Under the pieces are notes generated by a model that was not told the DNA's origin, did no database searches, and saw only the letters and a program-made list of their open reading frames with translations. Below, in pieces: positions 1 to 6,486 of a stretch of 18,538 nucleotides of DNA. The stretch spans positions 1 through 18,538 of the forward strand of contig CBFGLF010000027.1 of the NCBI GenBank assembly GCA_965649545.1. Reading direction: 5' to 3'. Position 1 is the stretch's first letter, and each line of letters starts with the position of its first letter. This stretch comes from CABHOJ01 sp965649545 (GTDB lineage Bacteria > Pseudomonadota > Gammaproteobacteria > Burkholderiales > Methylophilaceae). Made by a program: the position numbers and the translations under genes.

Positions 1-1680
1 CAACGTCCATACGACCCTACCTCTGCCGAGGCCCTCATTGCGGCAGGCTTGCCCGAAGCGCTGGCGCGCGTGCTCGCCGCCCGTGGCATCCGCAATATGA
101 CGGAGCTCGAAGCGAGCCTGAGCGGGTTGATCGCGCCGGACAAACTGACCCACAACGTCACCATGGCAAGGTTGTTGGCCGATGCCATCGAGCAAGGCAA
201 GCGGCTCTTGATCATCGGGGATTACGATGCGGATGGCGCCACCGCGACCGCCGTAGGCGTGCGTGGGTTAAGGAGTCTGGGTGCCACCGTGGACTTCCTG
301 GTGCCGAATCGCTTCGAGTATGGCTATGGGCTGACACCCGAGATCGTCGCGCTCGCCGCGACACGGCAACCGGACATCATCATCACCGTCGATAACGGCA
401 TCGCCAGTGTCGAGGGGGTGCGCGCAGCTAATGCACTCGGCATTCCGGTGCTGGTCACGGATCACCACTTGCCGGGTGACGAGACCCCTGACGCCGCGTG
501 CATCCTGAACCCCAACCAGCGCGGCTGCGATTTTCCCAGCAAGCACCTGGCAGGCGTGGGCGTCATGTTCTATGCCTTGCTTGCCTTGCGCGCGGAGCTG
601 CGTGAACGTGGCGCTTTCGCAGTGAAGGCCGAACCCAACCTGACCGAGCTGCTGGACCTGGTGGCGCTGGGAACGGTCGCCGACCTGGTCAAGCTCGACG
701 AGAACAATCGCATCCTGGTCGAGCAGGGATTGCGGCGCATCCGCGCGGGCAAATGTTGCCCGGCGATCCCGGCCTTGATGCGCCTGGCCGGCCGTGACCC
801 CAATCGAGCTGGCGCCCAGGATCTCGGCTTCTCCGTCGGACCGCGGCTCAATGCCGCAGGGCGGCTCGATGACATGTCGCTCGGCATCCAGTGCCTGCTG
901 GAAGACGACCCGGAGCAGGCGCAGCGGTTGGCGCAAGCGTTGCACACATTGAATCTGGAGCGCCGCAACATCGAGGCGGGCATGCATGAAGCCGCCTTGG
1001 CCACGCTGGCGGAGATCGAAGTGGCGGATCGCTACAGCTTGAGCCTCTACGACGCGGACTGGCATCAGGGGGTGATCGGCATCCTGGCGTCCCGTCTCAA
1101 GGAGCGTTACCACCGCCCGGTCATCGCTTTCGCCGATGCCGGCGATGGCGTGCTCAAGGGGTCGGGGCGCTCCATCAGCGGCCTGCATCTGCGCGATGCG
1201 CTGGACCTGGTGTCCAAGCGCTCGCCTGACCTCATTCTCCGCTTCGGCGGACACGCGATGGCGGCAGGCCTTTCCATTCGCGAACGGGATCTTGAGGCGT
1301 TCGTCAACCAGTTCGAGACGGTCGTCCGCGAATTACTGAGTCCGGCGGACCTCGAGTCCCTGATCGAGACGGATGGCGCGCTGGATAGCCACGAGATGGG
1401 GTGGGAGACCGCCTGTGCCATCGAGCGCCAGGTCTGGGGGCAGGGATTCCCCCAACCGTCGTTCAGTGACCGGTTCCGTGTCGTGGATCAGCGTATCGTC
1501 GGTGAGCGGCACCTGAAGCTGACGCTGGAAAAGCAGGGCAGGCGTTTCGATGCGATCTACTTCCAGCAGCAGGAGTTCCTGCCTCAAGACGTAGAGGTCG
1601 TCTATCAACTGCAAACTAACCAGTATAATGGCGCACAGTCAGTGCAGCTCTCGCTGCGTCACTGGCAACCCGTAACCTGA
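1..1680 (+). CDS. recJ: RecJ single-stranded-DNA 5'-3' exonuclease (5' end cut by window edge)
   Basis: RecJ degrades single-stranded DNA 5' to 3' in recombinational repair, mismatch repair and rescue of stalled forks. The reading frame is open from base 1, so the true start lies outside; 559 residues are visible and the E. coli protein has 577, so roughly 20 may be missing. The DHH-family metal motifs are all present in order: DYDADG (220-237), DNG (391-399) and DHH (460-468), then GVGVMF, GPRLNAAGR, HQGVIGILASR and GSGRSI. The DHHA1 signature GGHAMAAG is at 1246-1269. A C-terminal OB-like domain follows. The TTG at 49 is an internal codon, because conserved sequence continues upstream of it. 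tpiA begins 24 nt after the stop. Nothing looks degenerate. Confidence 0.97.
   Translation, partial: QRPYDPTSAEALIAAGLPEALARVLAARGIRNMTELEASLSGLIAPDKLTHNVTMARLLADAIEQGKRLLIIGDYDADGATATAVGVRGLRSLGATVDFLVPNRFEYGYGLTPEIVALAATRQPDIIITVDNGIASVEGVRAANALGIPVLVTDHHLPGDETPDAACILNPNQRGCDFPSKHLAGVGVMFYALLALRAELRERGAFAVKAEPNLTELLDLVALGTVADLVKLDENNRILVEQGLRRIRAGKCCPAIPALMRLAGRDPNRAGAQDLGFSVGPRLNAAGRLDDMSLGIQCLLEDDPEQAQRLAQALHTLNLERRNIEAGMHEAALATLAEIEVADRYSLSLYDADWHQGVIGILASRLKERYHRPVIAFADAGDGVLKGSGRSISGLHLRDALDLVSKRSPDLILRFGGHAMAAGLSIRERDLEAFVNQFETVVRELLSPADLESLIETDGALDSHEMGWETACAIERQVWGQGFPQPSFSDRFRVVDQRIVGERHLKLTLEKQGRRFDAIYFQQQEFLPQDVEVVYQLQTNQYNGAQSVQLSLRHWQPVT
1624..1629 (+). promoter_or_regulatory. 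Candidate -10 hexamer for tpiA inside the recJ 3' end
   Basis: A perfect TATAAT hexamer sits 75 nt upstream of the tpiA start, within recJ codons for Tyr-Asn. No convincing TTGACA-like -35 is seen at 16-18 nt spacing and there is no extended -10 TG. It could be a weak internal promoter separating tpiA/secG expression from recJ, or simply chance in coding sequence. Confidence 0.22.
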
Positions 1681-1704
1681 CATCACTATATAAGAGCCCG
1701 ATCG

Positions 1705-2460
1705 ATGCGTCGCAAGCTGGTAGTCGCTAACTGGAAGATGAACGGCAACCTTGCCAAGAACAAGGCCTTGCTGGAATCCGCCAGGGATCATCTGGAACCG
1801 CTCAAGGATGCGGATTTCGCGATCTGCGTTCCCTACCCCTATTTGTTCCAGGCGCAAGCTATCCTCCAGGGCAGCAATGTCAGCTGGGGCGCCCAGAACC
1901 TGGCCAAGCACGAGGAGGGGGCCTACACCGGGGAAGTCAGCGCGGCCATGCTGCAGGATTTTGGCGCACGTTACGTGATCGTCGGCCATTCTGAACGTAG
2001 CTCCGCCCTATGCGAGAGCGATGTCAACATCGCGGCCAAGTTCGCTTTGGCCAAGGCCTTCGGTATCACCCCTATCCTTTGTATCGGTGAGACTCTTGGG
2101 GAGCGCGAGGCTGGCGTGATGGAATATTCGATCGCGAACCAGCTCGATGCGGTGTTGTCTGTAGCGGAGGGCGAGTTGCTGCATGAGGCGGTCGTCGCCT
2201 ATGAACCGGTCTGGGCGATCGGCACCGGCAAGTCGGCCACGCCGGATCAGGCGCAAGCCGCGCACGCCTTCATTCGGGACCGTATCAAGGCCCTCAATCC
2301 GAAGGCCGCGAATAGCGTAAGAATCATCTATGGGGGTAGCGTAAAACCCTCAAATGCGTCACAATTATTAGCTATGCCGGATATCGACGGTGGGCTGGTC
2401 GGTAAATGCTCTTTGAGAGCTGGCGATTTTGAAGAAATTTGTCGCGCTGCTTGCGCCTGA
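1705..2460 (+). CDS. tpiA: Triosephosphate isomerase
   Basis: TpiA interconverts dihydroxyacetone phosphate and glyceraldehyde 3-phosphate in cytosolic glycolysis and gluconeogenesis. The 251-residue protein has normal length for the family. Catalytic residues are in the expected places: Lys11 in NWKMNG, His95 in VGHSER, and Glu167 in AYEPVWAIGTGK, which leads into flexible loop 6. The phosphate-binding YGGSVKP motif is at about 209-215. Two positions differ from the consensus I know: SERR reads SERS (residue 99), and the loop-8 sequence usually read VGGASL is VGKCSL (residues 232-237). The start is the first ATG of the conserved N-terminus, with only a weak purine-rich ribosome site before it. 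The stop lies in a hairpin shared with the secG leader. Confidence 0.97.
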   Translation: MRRKLVVANWKMNGNLAKNKALLESARDHLEPLKDADFAICVPYPYLFQAQAILQGSNVSWGAQNLAKHEEGAYTGEVSAAMLQDFGARYVIVGHSERSSALCESDVNIAAKFALAKAFGITPILCIGETLGEREAGVMEYSIANQLDAVLSVAEGELLHEAVVAYEPVWAIGTGKSATPDQAQAAHAFIRDRIKALNPKAANSVRIIYGGSVKPSNASQLLAMPDIDGGLVGKCSLRAGDFEEICRAACA

Positions 2461-2474
2461 TGGCTTGCAAGCAG
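2447..2474 (+). other. Hairpin across the tpiA stop codon and secG leader
   Basis: CTGCTTGC (2447-2454) and GCAAGCAG (2467-2474) form a perfect 8-bp inverted repeat around a 12-nt loop. It covers the tpiA stop codon (2458-2460) and touches the purine-rich AGGGAG (2473-2478) ahead of secG. There is no T-run, so it is not an intrinsic terminator. The 3' arm overlaps a 10-bp palindrome, GCTTGCAAGC (2463-2472), giving a possible alternative fold. An effect on secG translation is inference only. Confidence 0.45.
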
Positions 2475-2490
2475 GGAGATGCAGGGGAAA

Positions 2491-2841
2491 ATGGAAACTT
2501 TGGTCATGGTAGTACACGTGCTCGCGGCACTGGGCGTGATTGGTCTGGTGCTGTTGCAGCATGGTAAAGGCGCGGACATGGGGGCGGCATTCGGTAGCGG
2601 CGCCTCTGGTAGCCTGTTCGGCGTCAGTGGTTCTTCCAACTTTTTGAGCCGTGCTACGGCTATCTTTGTGGCAGTCTTCTTTGCAACCAGCATGACGCTC
2701 GCCTATATCGGCGGTCATCGTGGTGAGCAATCCAGTGTCATCAAGCTGCAAGACAATGCGGCTACAACCTCTTCGCAACCTGCTGAAAAACAGGAAGCCA
2801 AGCCTGCAGAGCCATCCAACGCCAAGGATGTGCCGCAATAA
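2491..2841 (+). CDS. secG: Protein-export membrane protein SecG
   Basis: SecG is the small auxiliary subunit of the SecYEG translocon in the inner membrane and aids SecA-driven export. From the ATG at 2491 it has 116 residues, with two hydrophobic helices (about 3-22 and 54-73). They flank the conserved cytoplasmic stretch QHGKGADMGAAFGSGASG and SLFG. The tail after about residue 76 is hydrophilic and rich in Ala, Pro, Glu and Gln, as is common in SecG. I prefer 2491 to the in-frame ATG at 2479. Family members begin at the METLV-like sequence, and AGGGAG abuts the 2479 ATG with no spacing, whereas AGGGG precedes 2491. It sits between tpiA and a tRNA-Leu gene, an arrangement often seen in proteobacteria. 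Confidence 0.95.
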   Translation: METLVMVVHVLAALGVIGLVLLQHGKGADMGAAFGSGASGSLFGVSGSSNFLSRATAIFVAVFFATSMTLAYIGGHRGEQSSVIKLQDNAATTSSQPAEKQEAKPAEPSNAKDVPQ

Positions 2842-2877
2842 AAACCGAGTAAATGGGGTTAAGCAGCCCCGACGCAT

Positions 2878-2963
2878 GCCGACGTGGTGGAATTGGTAGA
2901 CACGCTATCTTGAGGGGGTAGTGACGAAAGTCGTATGAGTTCGAGTCTCATCGTCGGCACCAA
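2878..2963 (+). tRNA. tRNA-Leu, anticodon GAG, CCA encoded
   Basis: The gene folds as a class II tRNA. The acceptor stem GCCGACG (2878-2884) pairs with CGTCGGC (2953-2959), followed by discriminator A and encoded CCA (2961-2963). The D-stem is GTG/CAC (2887-2889 with 2901-2903) around a loop containing GG. The anticodon stem is CTATC/GGTAG with one G-T pair, and its loop TTGAGGG places anticodon GAG at 2912-2914, reading CUC and CUU. The long variable arm has a GAC/GTC stem capped by GAAA. The T-stem ATGAG/CTCAT (2935-2939 with 2948-2952) is perfect, but the loop between is TTTCGAGT, 8 nt rather than 7. Identity is clear; whether the extra T is real or affects function is open. It lies between secG and nuoA. 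Confidence 0.93.
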
Positions 2964-2975
2964 ATTAATAACTCG

Positions 2976-2993
2976 CCAGCAACGAAGCTGGCA
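2976..2993 (+). other. Hairpin between tRNA-Leu and nuoA
   Basis: GCCAGC (2976-2981) and GCTGGC (2988-2993) form a perfect 6-bp stem with an AACGAA loop, 12 nt after the tRNA and 14 nt before the nuoA start. No T-run follows, so it does not look like an intrinsic terminator. It may be a 5'-leader structure of nuoA mRNA or a processing boundary between the tRNA and the mRNA. Confidence 0.4.
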
Positions 2994-3007
2994 ACTGGGG
3001 TCTGGAC

Positions 3008-3364
3008 GTGCTGGAAAATTACTTTCCAATCTTGCTGTTCATTCTGGTCGGCCTAGCCGTCGGCGTAGCCCCTATTGTCCTTGGTAAGCTGGTCGCGCCC
3101 AACCGACCAGACGCCGAAAAAAACTCTCCCTATGAATGCGGCTTCGAGGCCTTCGAAGACGCCCGCATGAAATTCGACGTGCGCTATTACCTCGTCGCCA
3201 TCCTGTTCATCCTGTTCGACCTTGAGATCGCATTCCTTTTCCCATGGGCCGTCGTCCTGGAAGAGATCGGCCTGTTCGGCTTTCTCGCCATGATGGTGTT
3301 CCTCGCGATCCTGGTGGTCGGCTTCATCTATGAATGGATGAAAGGAGCGCTGGAGTGGGAGTAA
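3008..3364 (+). CDS. nuoA: NADH-quinone oxidoreductase subunit A
   Basis: NuoA is a membrane subunit of complex I beside NuoH near the quinone-entry region. The 118-residue protein shows the three expected transmembrane helices (about 7-29, 61-82 and 88-110). Between helices 1 and 2 is the conserved loop SPYECGFEAFEDARMKFDVR, followed by FDLEIAFLFPW in helix 2. The start is GTG at 3008, which gives the family-typical MLENYFPILLF N-terminus; a GGG (2998-3000) lies 7 nt upstream. This is the first gene of the nuo operon. Unlike most junctions here, it is followed by a 163-nt gap before nuoB. Confidence 0.97.
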   Translation: MLENYFPILLFILVGLAVGVAPIVLGKLVAPNRPDAEKNSPYECGFEAFEDARMKFDVRYYLVAILFILFDLEIAFLFPWAVVLEEIGLFGFLAMMVFLAILVVGFIYEWMKGALEWE

Positions 3365-3527
3365 ACATCGAGAGCAGTAAGCAGGTTCACGCGCACAGCG
3401 CGGGATGCGCACGTCCGTGGGCGATGTTGGAGCGCCGAAACACCGATTTCGATATGTCGAGAACGTTGATTGAGGCGCTGACCTCAGCATCGGGTAAATT
3501 CAATGCCGCTGTTTTGAAGGTGCTGAT
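3365..3527 (+). other. Structured spacer between nuoA and nuoB, no recognised gene
   Basis: This 163-nt gap interrupts an otherwise compact operon. ACATCG (3365-3370) pairs with CGATGT (3422-3427). Inside that is a GC-only hairpin, CGCGC-ACA-GCGCG (3390-3402), competing with GCGCA/TGCGC (3391-3395 with 3406-3410). A further hairpin, TGAGG/CCTCA, lies at 3471-3486. No T-run or clear promoter is visible. The 3' end carries an AAGG ribosome site for nuoB. A short ORF crosses the spacer and is listed separately. Confidence 0.5.
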
Positions 3528-3531
3528 ATGA
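3424..3531 (+). CDS. Possible small ORF coupled to nuoB (uncertain)
   Basis: A 35-codon frame runs from ATG 3424 to a TGA that overlaps the nuoB start as ATGA. Another in-frame ATG lies at 3454. The frame is open further upstream into the nuoA 3' end, so openness alone proves little. The peptide has a mildly amphipathic C-terminus ending AAVLKVLI. I recognise no family and see no ribosome site before either ATG. Most likely it is chance; the alternative is a leader peptide coupled to nuoB. Confidence 0.12.
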   Translation: MLERRNTDFDMSRTLIEALTSASGKFNAAVLKVLI

Positions 3532-4004
3532 GTCTAGAAGGTCATCTCGAAAAAGGCTTCGTCACCACCACGCTGGATACGGTGATTAATTACACCCGTA
3601 CCGGTTCGCTCTGGCCGATGACCTTCGGTCTCGCCTGCTGTGCAGTCGAGATGATGCATGCCGGGGCATCGCGCTATGACTTGGACCGCTTCGGTGTGGT
3701 GTTCCGCCCCAGCCCCCGCCAGTCTGACGTGATGATCGTCGCCGGTACGCTGGTGAACAAGATGGCCCCCGCCTTGCGCAAGGTCTACGACCAGATGGCC
3801 GAGCCGCGCTGGGTCATCTCCATGGGTTCCTGCGCCAACGGTGGCGGCTATTATCACTACTCTTACGCTGTGGTGCGCGGATGCGACCGCATCGTGCCGG
3901 TCGATGTCTATGTGCCCGGTTGTCCGCCGACGGCCGAAGCCCTGCTCTACGGCATCATCCAGTTGCAGAACAAGATCAAGCGCACCAACACCATCGCCCG
4001 CTAA
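3528..4004 (+). CDS. nuoB: NADH-quinone oxidoreductase subunit B
   Basis: NuoB carries the terminal [4Fe-4S] cluster N2, which passes electrons to quinone at the interface with NuoD. In this 158-residue protein the four N2 ligands are visible: the tandem Cys37-Cys38 in GLACCAVEMM, Cys102 in MGSCANGGG and Cys132 in VPGCPPTAEALL. The fold-defining stretch RFGVVFRPSPRQSDVMIVAG is intact. Start ATG 3528 matches the family N-terminus and has AAGG about 8 nt upstream. It is followed 12 nt later by nuoC. The long gap before it is unusual for this operon. Confidence 0.98.
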   Translation: MSLEGHLEKGFVTTTLDTVINYTRTGSLWPMTFGLACCAVEMMHAGASRYDLDRFGVVFRPSPRQSDVMIVAGTLVNKMAPALRKVYDQMAEPRWVISMGSCANGGGYYHYSYAVVRGCDRIVPVDVYVPGCPPTAEALLYGIIQLQNKIKRTNTIAR

Positions 4005-4016
4005 GAAGACACATCC

Positions 4017-4628
4017 ATGAGCGCCCGACTAAAGAAACTCGAAGAGAACCTCAAGCTTGCGCTGGGTGACAAGCTGTCCGGGTTGTCCTCCGCTGTCGGC
4101 GAGATCACGATCGAATGCAAAGCGTCGGCTTTGTTGGCGGTTTGCCAGACGCTGCGTGACCATGCGGATCTCAAATTCGAACAGCTGATCGATCTGTGCG
4201 GTGTGGATTATGCCGATTATGGCGAAGGCACCTGGACCGGTTTGCGTTTCGCGGTGGTCTACCACTTCCTCTCGGTCAGCCTGAACCAGCGTGTTCGTCT
4301 GCGCGTGTTCGCCGCGGACGAGGATTTCCCGGTGCTCTCCACCGTGGTCGATCTCTGGCCCGCCGCCAACTGGTTCGAGCGCGAGGCGTTCGACCTCTAC
4401 GGCATCATGTTCGAGGGCCATCCGGATCTGCGTCGCCTGCTCACGGATTACGGTTTCGTCGGCCACCCGTTCCGCAAGGATTTCCCCATGATCGGCAATG
4501 TCGAGATGCGATACGACCCGGAACAGCAGCGTGTCATCTATCAGCCCGTGACCATCGATCCACGTAACAACGTACCCCGCGTCATTCGTGAGGAAGGGTT
4601 CCACGACGAAGGCTTCCGCAATGGCTGA
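4017..4628 (+). CDS. nuoC: NADH-quinone oxidoreductase subunit C
   Basis: NuoC is the 30-kDa-type peripheral-arm subunit that packs against NuoD and stabilises the connecting module; it binds no cofactor. The 203-residue protein contains the family signature around residues 118-157: NWFEREAFDLYGIMFEGHP, then RRLLTDYGFVGHPFRKDFP. The C-terminal extension YQPVTIDPRN is typical of alpha/betaproteobacterial and mitochondrial forms. It is a separate gene here, not the nuoCD fusion of E. coli. Its last 8 nt overlap the start of nuoD, which suggests translational coupling. Confidence 0.97.
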   Translation: MSARLKKLEENLKLALGDKLSGLSSAVGEITIECKASALLAVCQTLRDHADLKFEQLIDLCGVDYADYGEGTWTGLRFAVVYHFLSVSLNQRVRLRVFAADEDFPVLSTVVDLWPAANWFEREAFDLYGIMFEGHPDLRRLLTDYGFVGHPFRKDFPMIGNVEMRYDPEQQRVIYQPVTIDPRNNVPRVIREEGFHDEGFRNG

Positions 4629-5874
4629 GATCCGTAACTACACCATGAACTTCGGCCCGCAGCACCCAGCGGCGCACGGCGTGCTGCGCCTCGTGCTGGA
4701 ACTGGACGGTGAAGTCATCCAGCGCGCTGACCCGCACATCGGCCTGCTACACCGCGCGACCGAGAAACTGGCGGAGAACCGCACTTACCTGCAATCGGTG
4801 CCTTACATGGACCGCCTGGACTATGTGTCCATGATGTCCAACGAACACGCTTATGTGATGGCGATCGAGAAGTTGCTGGGGCTCGATGTGCCGATCCGTG
4901 CGCAGTACATCCGTGTGATGTTCGACGAGATCACCCGCGTACTGAACCACCTGCTTTGGCTCGGCGCGCATGCGCTGGACGTCGGCGCCATGACGGTGTT
5001 CCTCTACGCTTTCCGCGAACGCGAAGACTTGTTCGATTGCTATGAAGCGGTCTCCGGTGCGCGCATGCACGCGGCTTACTACCGTCCGGGCGGTGTCTAT
5101 CGCGATCTGCCGGGCCGCATGCCGCAATACGATGAATCGCCATTGCGCAGCAAAGCCGACGTCAAGCGGCTGAACGAGAACCGCCAGGGTTCATTGCTCG
5201 ACTTCATTGAGGATTTCACCAACCGCTTCCCCGGCTATGTCGACGAATATGAGACCTTGCTCACCGACAACCGTATCTGGAAACAACGTACCGTCGGTAT
5301 CGGCGTGGTATCGCCTGAGCGCGCATTGGCTCTGGGCTTGAGCGGTCCGATGATCCGTGGTTCCGGCTTCGCCTGGGACCTGCGCAAGAAACAACCCTAT
5401 GAGGTCTACGACAAGCTGGATTTCGATATCCCGGTCGGCGTCAACGGCGATTGCTACGACCGTTATCTGGTCCGTATCGAGGAGATGCGCCAGTCGAATC
5501 GCATCATCAAGCAGTGCATCGACTGGCTGCGCAAGAACCCGGGGCCGGTCATCACCGACAATACCAAGGTCGCGCCACCGAACCGCGAAGGCATGAAGCA
5601 GGACATGGAAGCCTTGATCCACCATTTCAAGCTGTTCACCGAAGGGTTCCACATCCCTGCTGGTGAAGCGTACGCGGCGGTCGAGCATCCCAAGGGCGAG
5701 TTCGGTATCTACCTGATCTCCGACGGTGCCAACAAGCCCTATCGGCTCAAGATCCGTGCGCCAGGCTTTCCGCATCTCGCAGCCCTCGACGAGATGACCC
5801 GTGGCCACATGATCGCTGATCTGGTGGCGATCATAGGGACGCAAGACATTGTTTTCGGGGAAATCGACCGATGA
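4621..5874 (+). CDS. nuoD: NADH-quinone oxidoreductase subunit D
   Basis: NuoD is the 49-kDa-type subunit, related to [NiFe]-hydrogenase large subunits, and forms the quinone-binding cavity with NuoB and NuoH. From ATG 4621 it has 417 residues. Quinone-headgroup residues appear as His19 in GPQHPAAHG and Tyr68 in DRLDYVSMM, 49 apart as in the bovine protein. The hydrogenase NiFe-binding cysteines are absent, as expected. Start 4621 is chosen because family members begin at MAEIRNYTMNFGPQHP and GAAGG (4608-4612) sits 8 nt before it; the ATG at 4588 would add 11 residues that belong to nuoC. It is followed by a 138-nt structured spacer before nuoE. Confidence 0.97.
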   Translation: MAEIRNYTMNFGPQHPAAHGVLRLVLELDGEVIQRADPHIGLLHRATEKLAENRTYLQSVPYMDRLDYVSMMSNEHAYVMAIEKLLGLDVPIRAQYIRVMFDEITRVLNHLLWLGAHALDVGAMTVFLYAFREREDLFDCYEAVSGARMHAAYYRPGGVYRDLPGRMPQYDESPLRSKADVKRLNENRQGSLLDFIEDFTNRFPGYVDEYETLLTDNRIWKQRTVGIGVVSPERALALGLSGPMIRGSGFAWDLRKKQPYEVYDKLDFDIPVGVNGDCYDRYLVRIEEMRQSNRIIKQCIDWLRKNPGPVITDNTKVAPPNREGMKQDMEALIHHFKLFTEGFHIPAGEAYAAVEHPKGEFGIYLISDGANKPYRLKIRAPGFPHLAALDEMTRGHMIADLVAIIGTQDIVFGEIDR

Positions 5875-6012
5875 GTATCGTCTTTCACATCGATACTTTG
5901 TTGCTCGCTCACGCGCAATCCTCACATACCGCTTTGTATGCTCCGGTTGCGCGCAAGCTGGTGCCGCGTCTCGACGCGAAATACTCGCTCATCCGAAGTG
6001 GGAACTGAATGT
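5875..6012 (+). repeat. Inverted-repeat-rich spacer between nuoD and nuoE
   Basis: This 138-nt gap contains three hairpins. The first, AGTATCG (5874-5880) with CGATACT (5891-5897), uses the last base of the nuoD stop. The second spans 5912-5953: a 9-bp outer stem CGCGCAATC/GGTTGCGCG with one G-T pair, a 4x4 internal loop, a CATAC/GTATG inner stem and a 6-nt apical loop. The third, CGCGT-CTCG-ACGCG, lies at 5965-5978. No T-run follows any of them. The form resembles dispersed intergenic palindromes, but with only one copy in the window repeat status is inferred. GGGAA (6000-6004) is the likely nuoE ribosome site. Confidence 0.5.
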
Positions 6013-6486
6013 ATGCTGTCCGCTGAATCAATCGCCAAGATCGAATACGAGCTGACCAAGTACCCGGCGGAGAACCGCCAGGCCGCGGTCATGTCGGCGT
6101 TGCGCATCGCGCAGACCGAGAAGGGCTGGCTCTCCAAGGAGACCATCGCCTGGGTCGCGGATTACCTTGGCATCCCGGCTATCGCGGCCCTCGAAGTCGC
6201 CAGCTTCTACAACATGTACGAACTGGAGCCGATCGGCAAATACAAGATCACGGTGTGTACCAACATCTCTTGCATGTTGCGCGACTCCGACACCATCGTC
6301 GAACACCTGAACAAGAAGCTGGGTATCGGTTTCAACGAGACCACCGCGGACGGCAAGTTCACGCTGAAAGAGGGCGAGTGCATGGGCACATGCGGCGGCG
6401 CACCACTGTTCCATATCAATAACACGCGGATGTGCGAATTCCTGACGCCGGAAAAGGTCGATGCGATTTTGGAGGAGCTGGAATAA
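6013..6486 (+). CDS. nuoE: NADH-quinone oxidoreductase subunit E
   Basis: NuoE is the 24-kDa-type subunit of the NADH dehydrogenase module and binds the [2Fe-2S] cluster N1a in a thioredoxin-like domain. The 157-residue protein has a helical N-terminus followed by the ligands Cys82 and Cys87 (CTNISC) and Cys123 and Cys127 (CMGTC), the C-x4-C and C-x3-C pattern of the family. ATG 6013 gives the usual MLSAESIAKIEYELTKYP start, with GGGAA about 8 nt upstream. The frame is open back to ATG 5938, but the extra 25 residues are encoded by the hairpin spacer and match nothing. The stop overlaps the nuoF start by one base (TAATG). Confidence 0.97.
   Translation: MLSAESIAKIEYELTKYPAENRQAAVMSALRIAQTEKGWLSKETIAWVADYLGIPAIAALEVASFYNMYELEPIGKYKITVCTNISCMLRDSDTIVEHLNKKLGIGFNETTADGKFTLKEGECMGTCGGAPLFHINNTRMCEFLTPEKVDAILEELE

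Noticed and set aside
49..51. TTG as the recJ start
   Set aside because: The frame is open to base 1 and upstream residues continue RecJ-like sequence, so the gene is simply cut by the window.
2479..2490. ATG 2479 as the secG start
   Set aside because: It would place the start directly against AGGGAG with no spacing and add MQGK, which SecG proteins lack.
2855..2870. GGGG/CCCC inverted repeat after secG as a terminator
   Set aside because: The stem is only 4 bp and no T-run follows.
4588..4620. ATG 4588 as the nuoD start
   Set aside because: The added residues come from the nuoC C-terminal coding region in another frame; 4621 has a ribosome site and the family N-terminus.
5938..6012. 25-codon N-terminal extension of nuoE from ATG 5938
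   Set aside because: It is encoded by the hairpin spacer, resembles no NuoE N-terminus, and its ATG falls within a stem; ATG 6013 fits the family and has a ribosome site.
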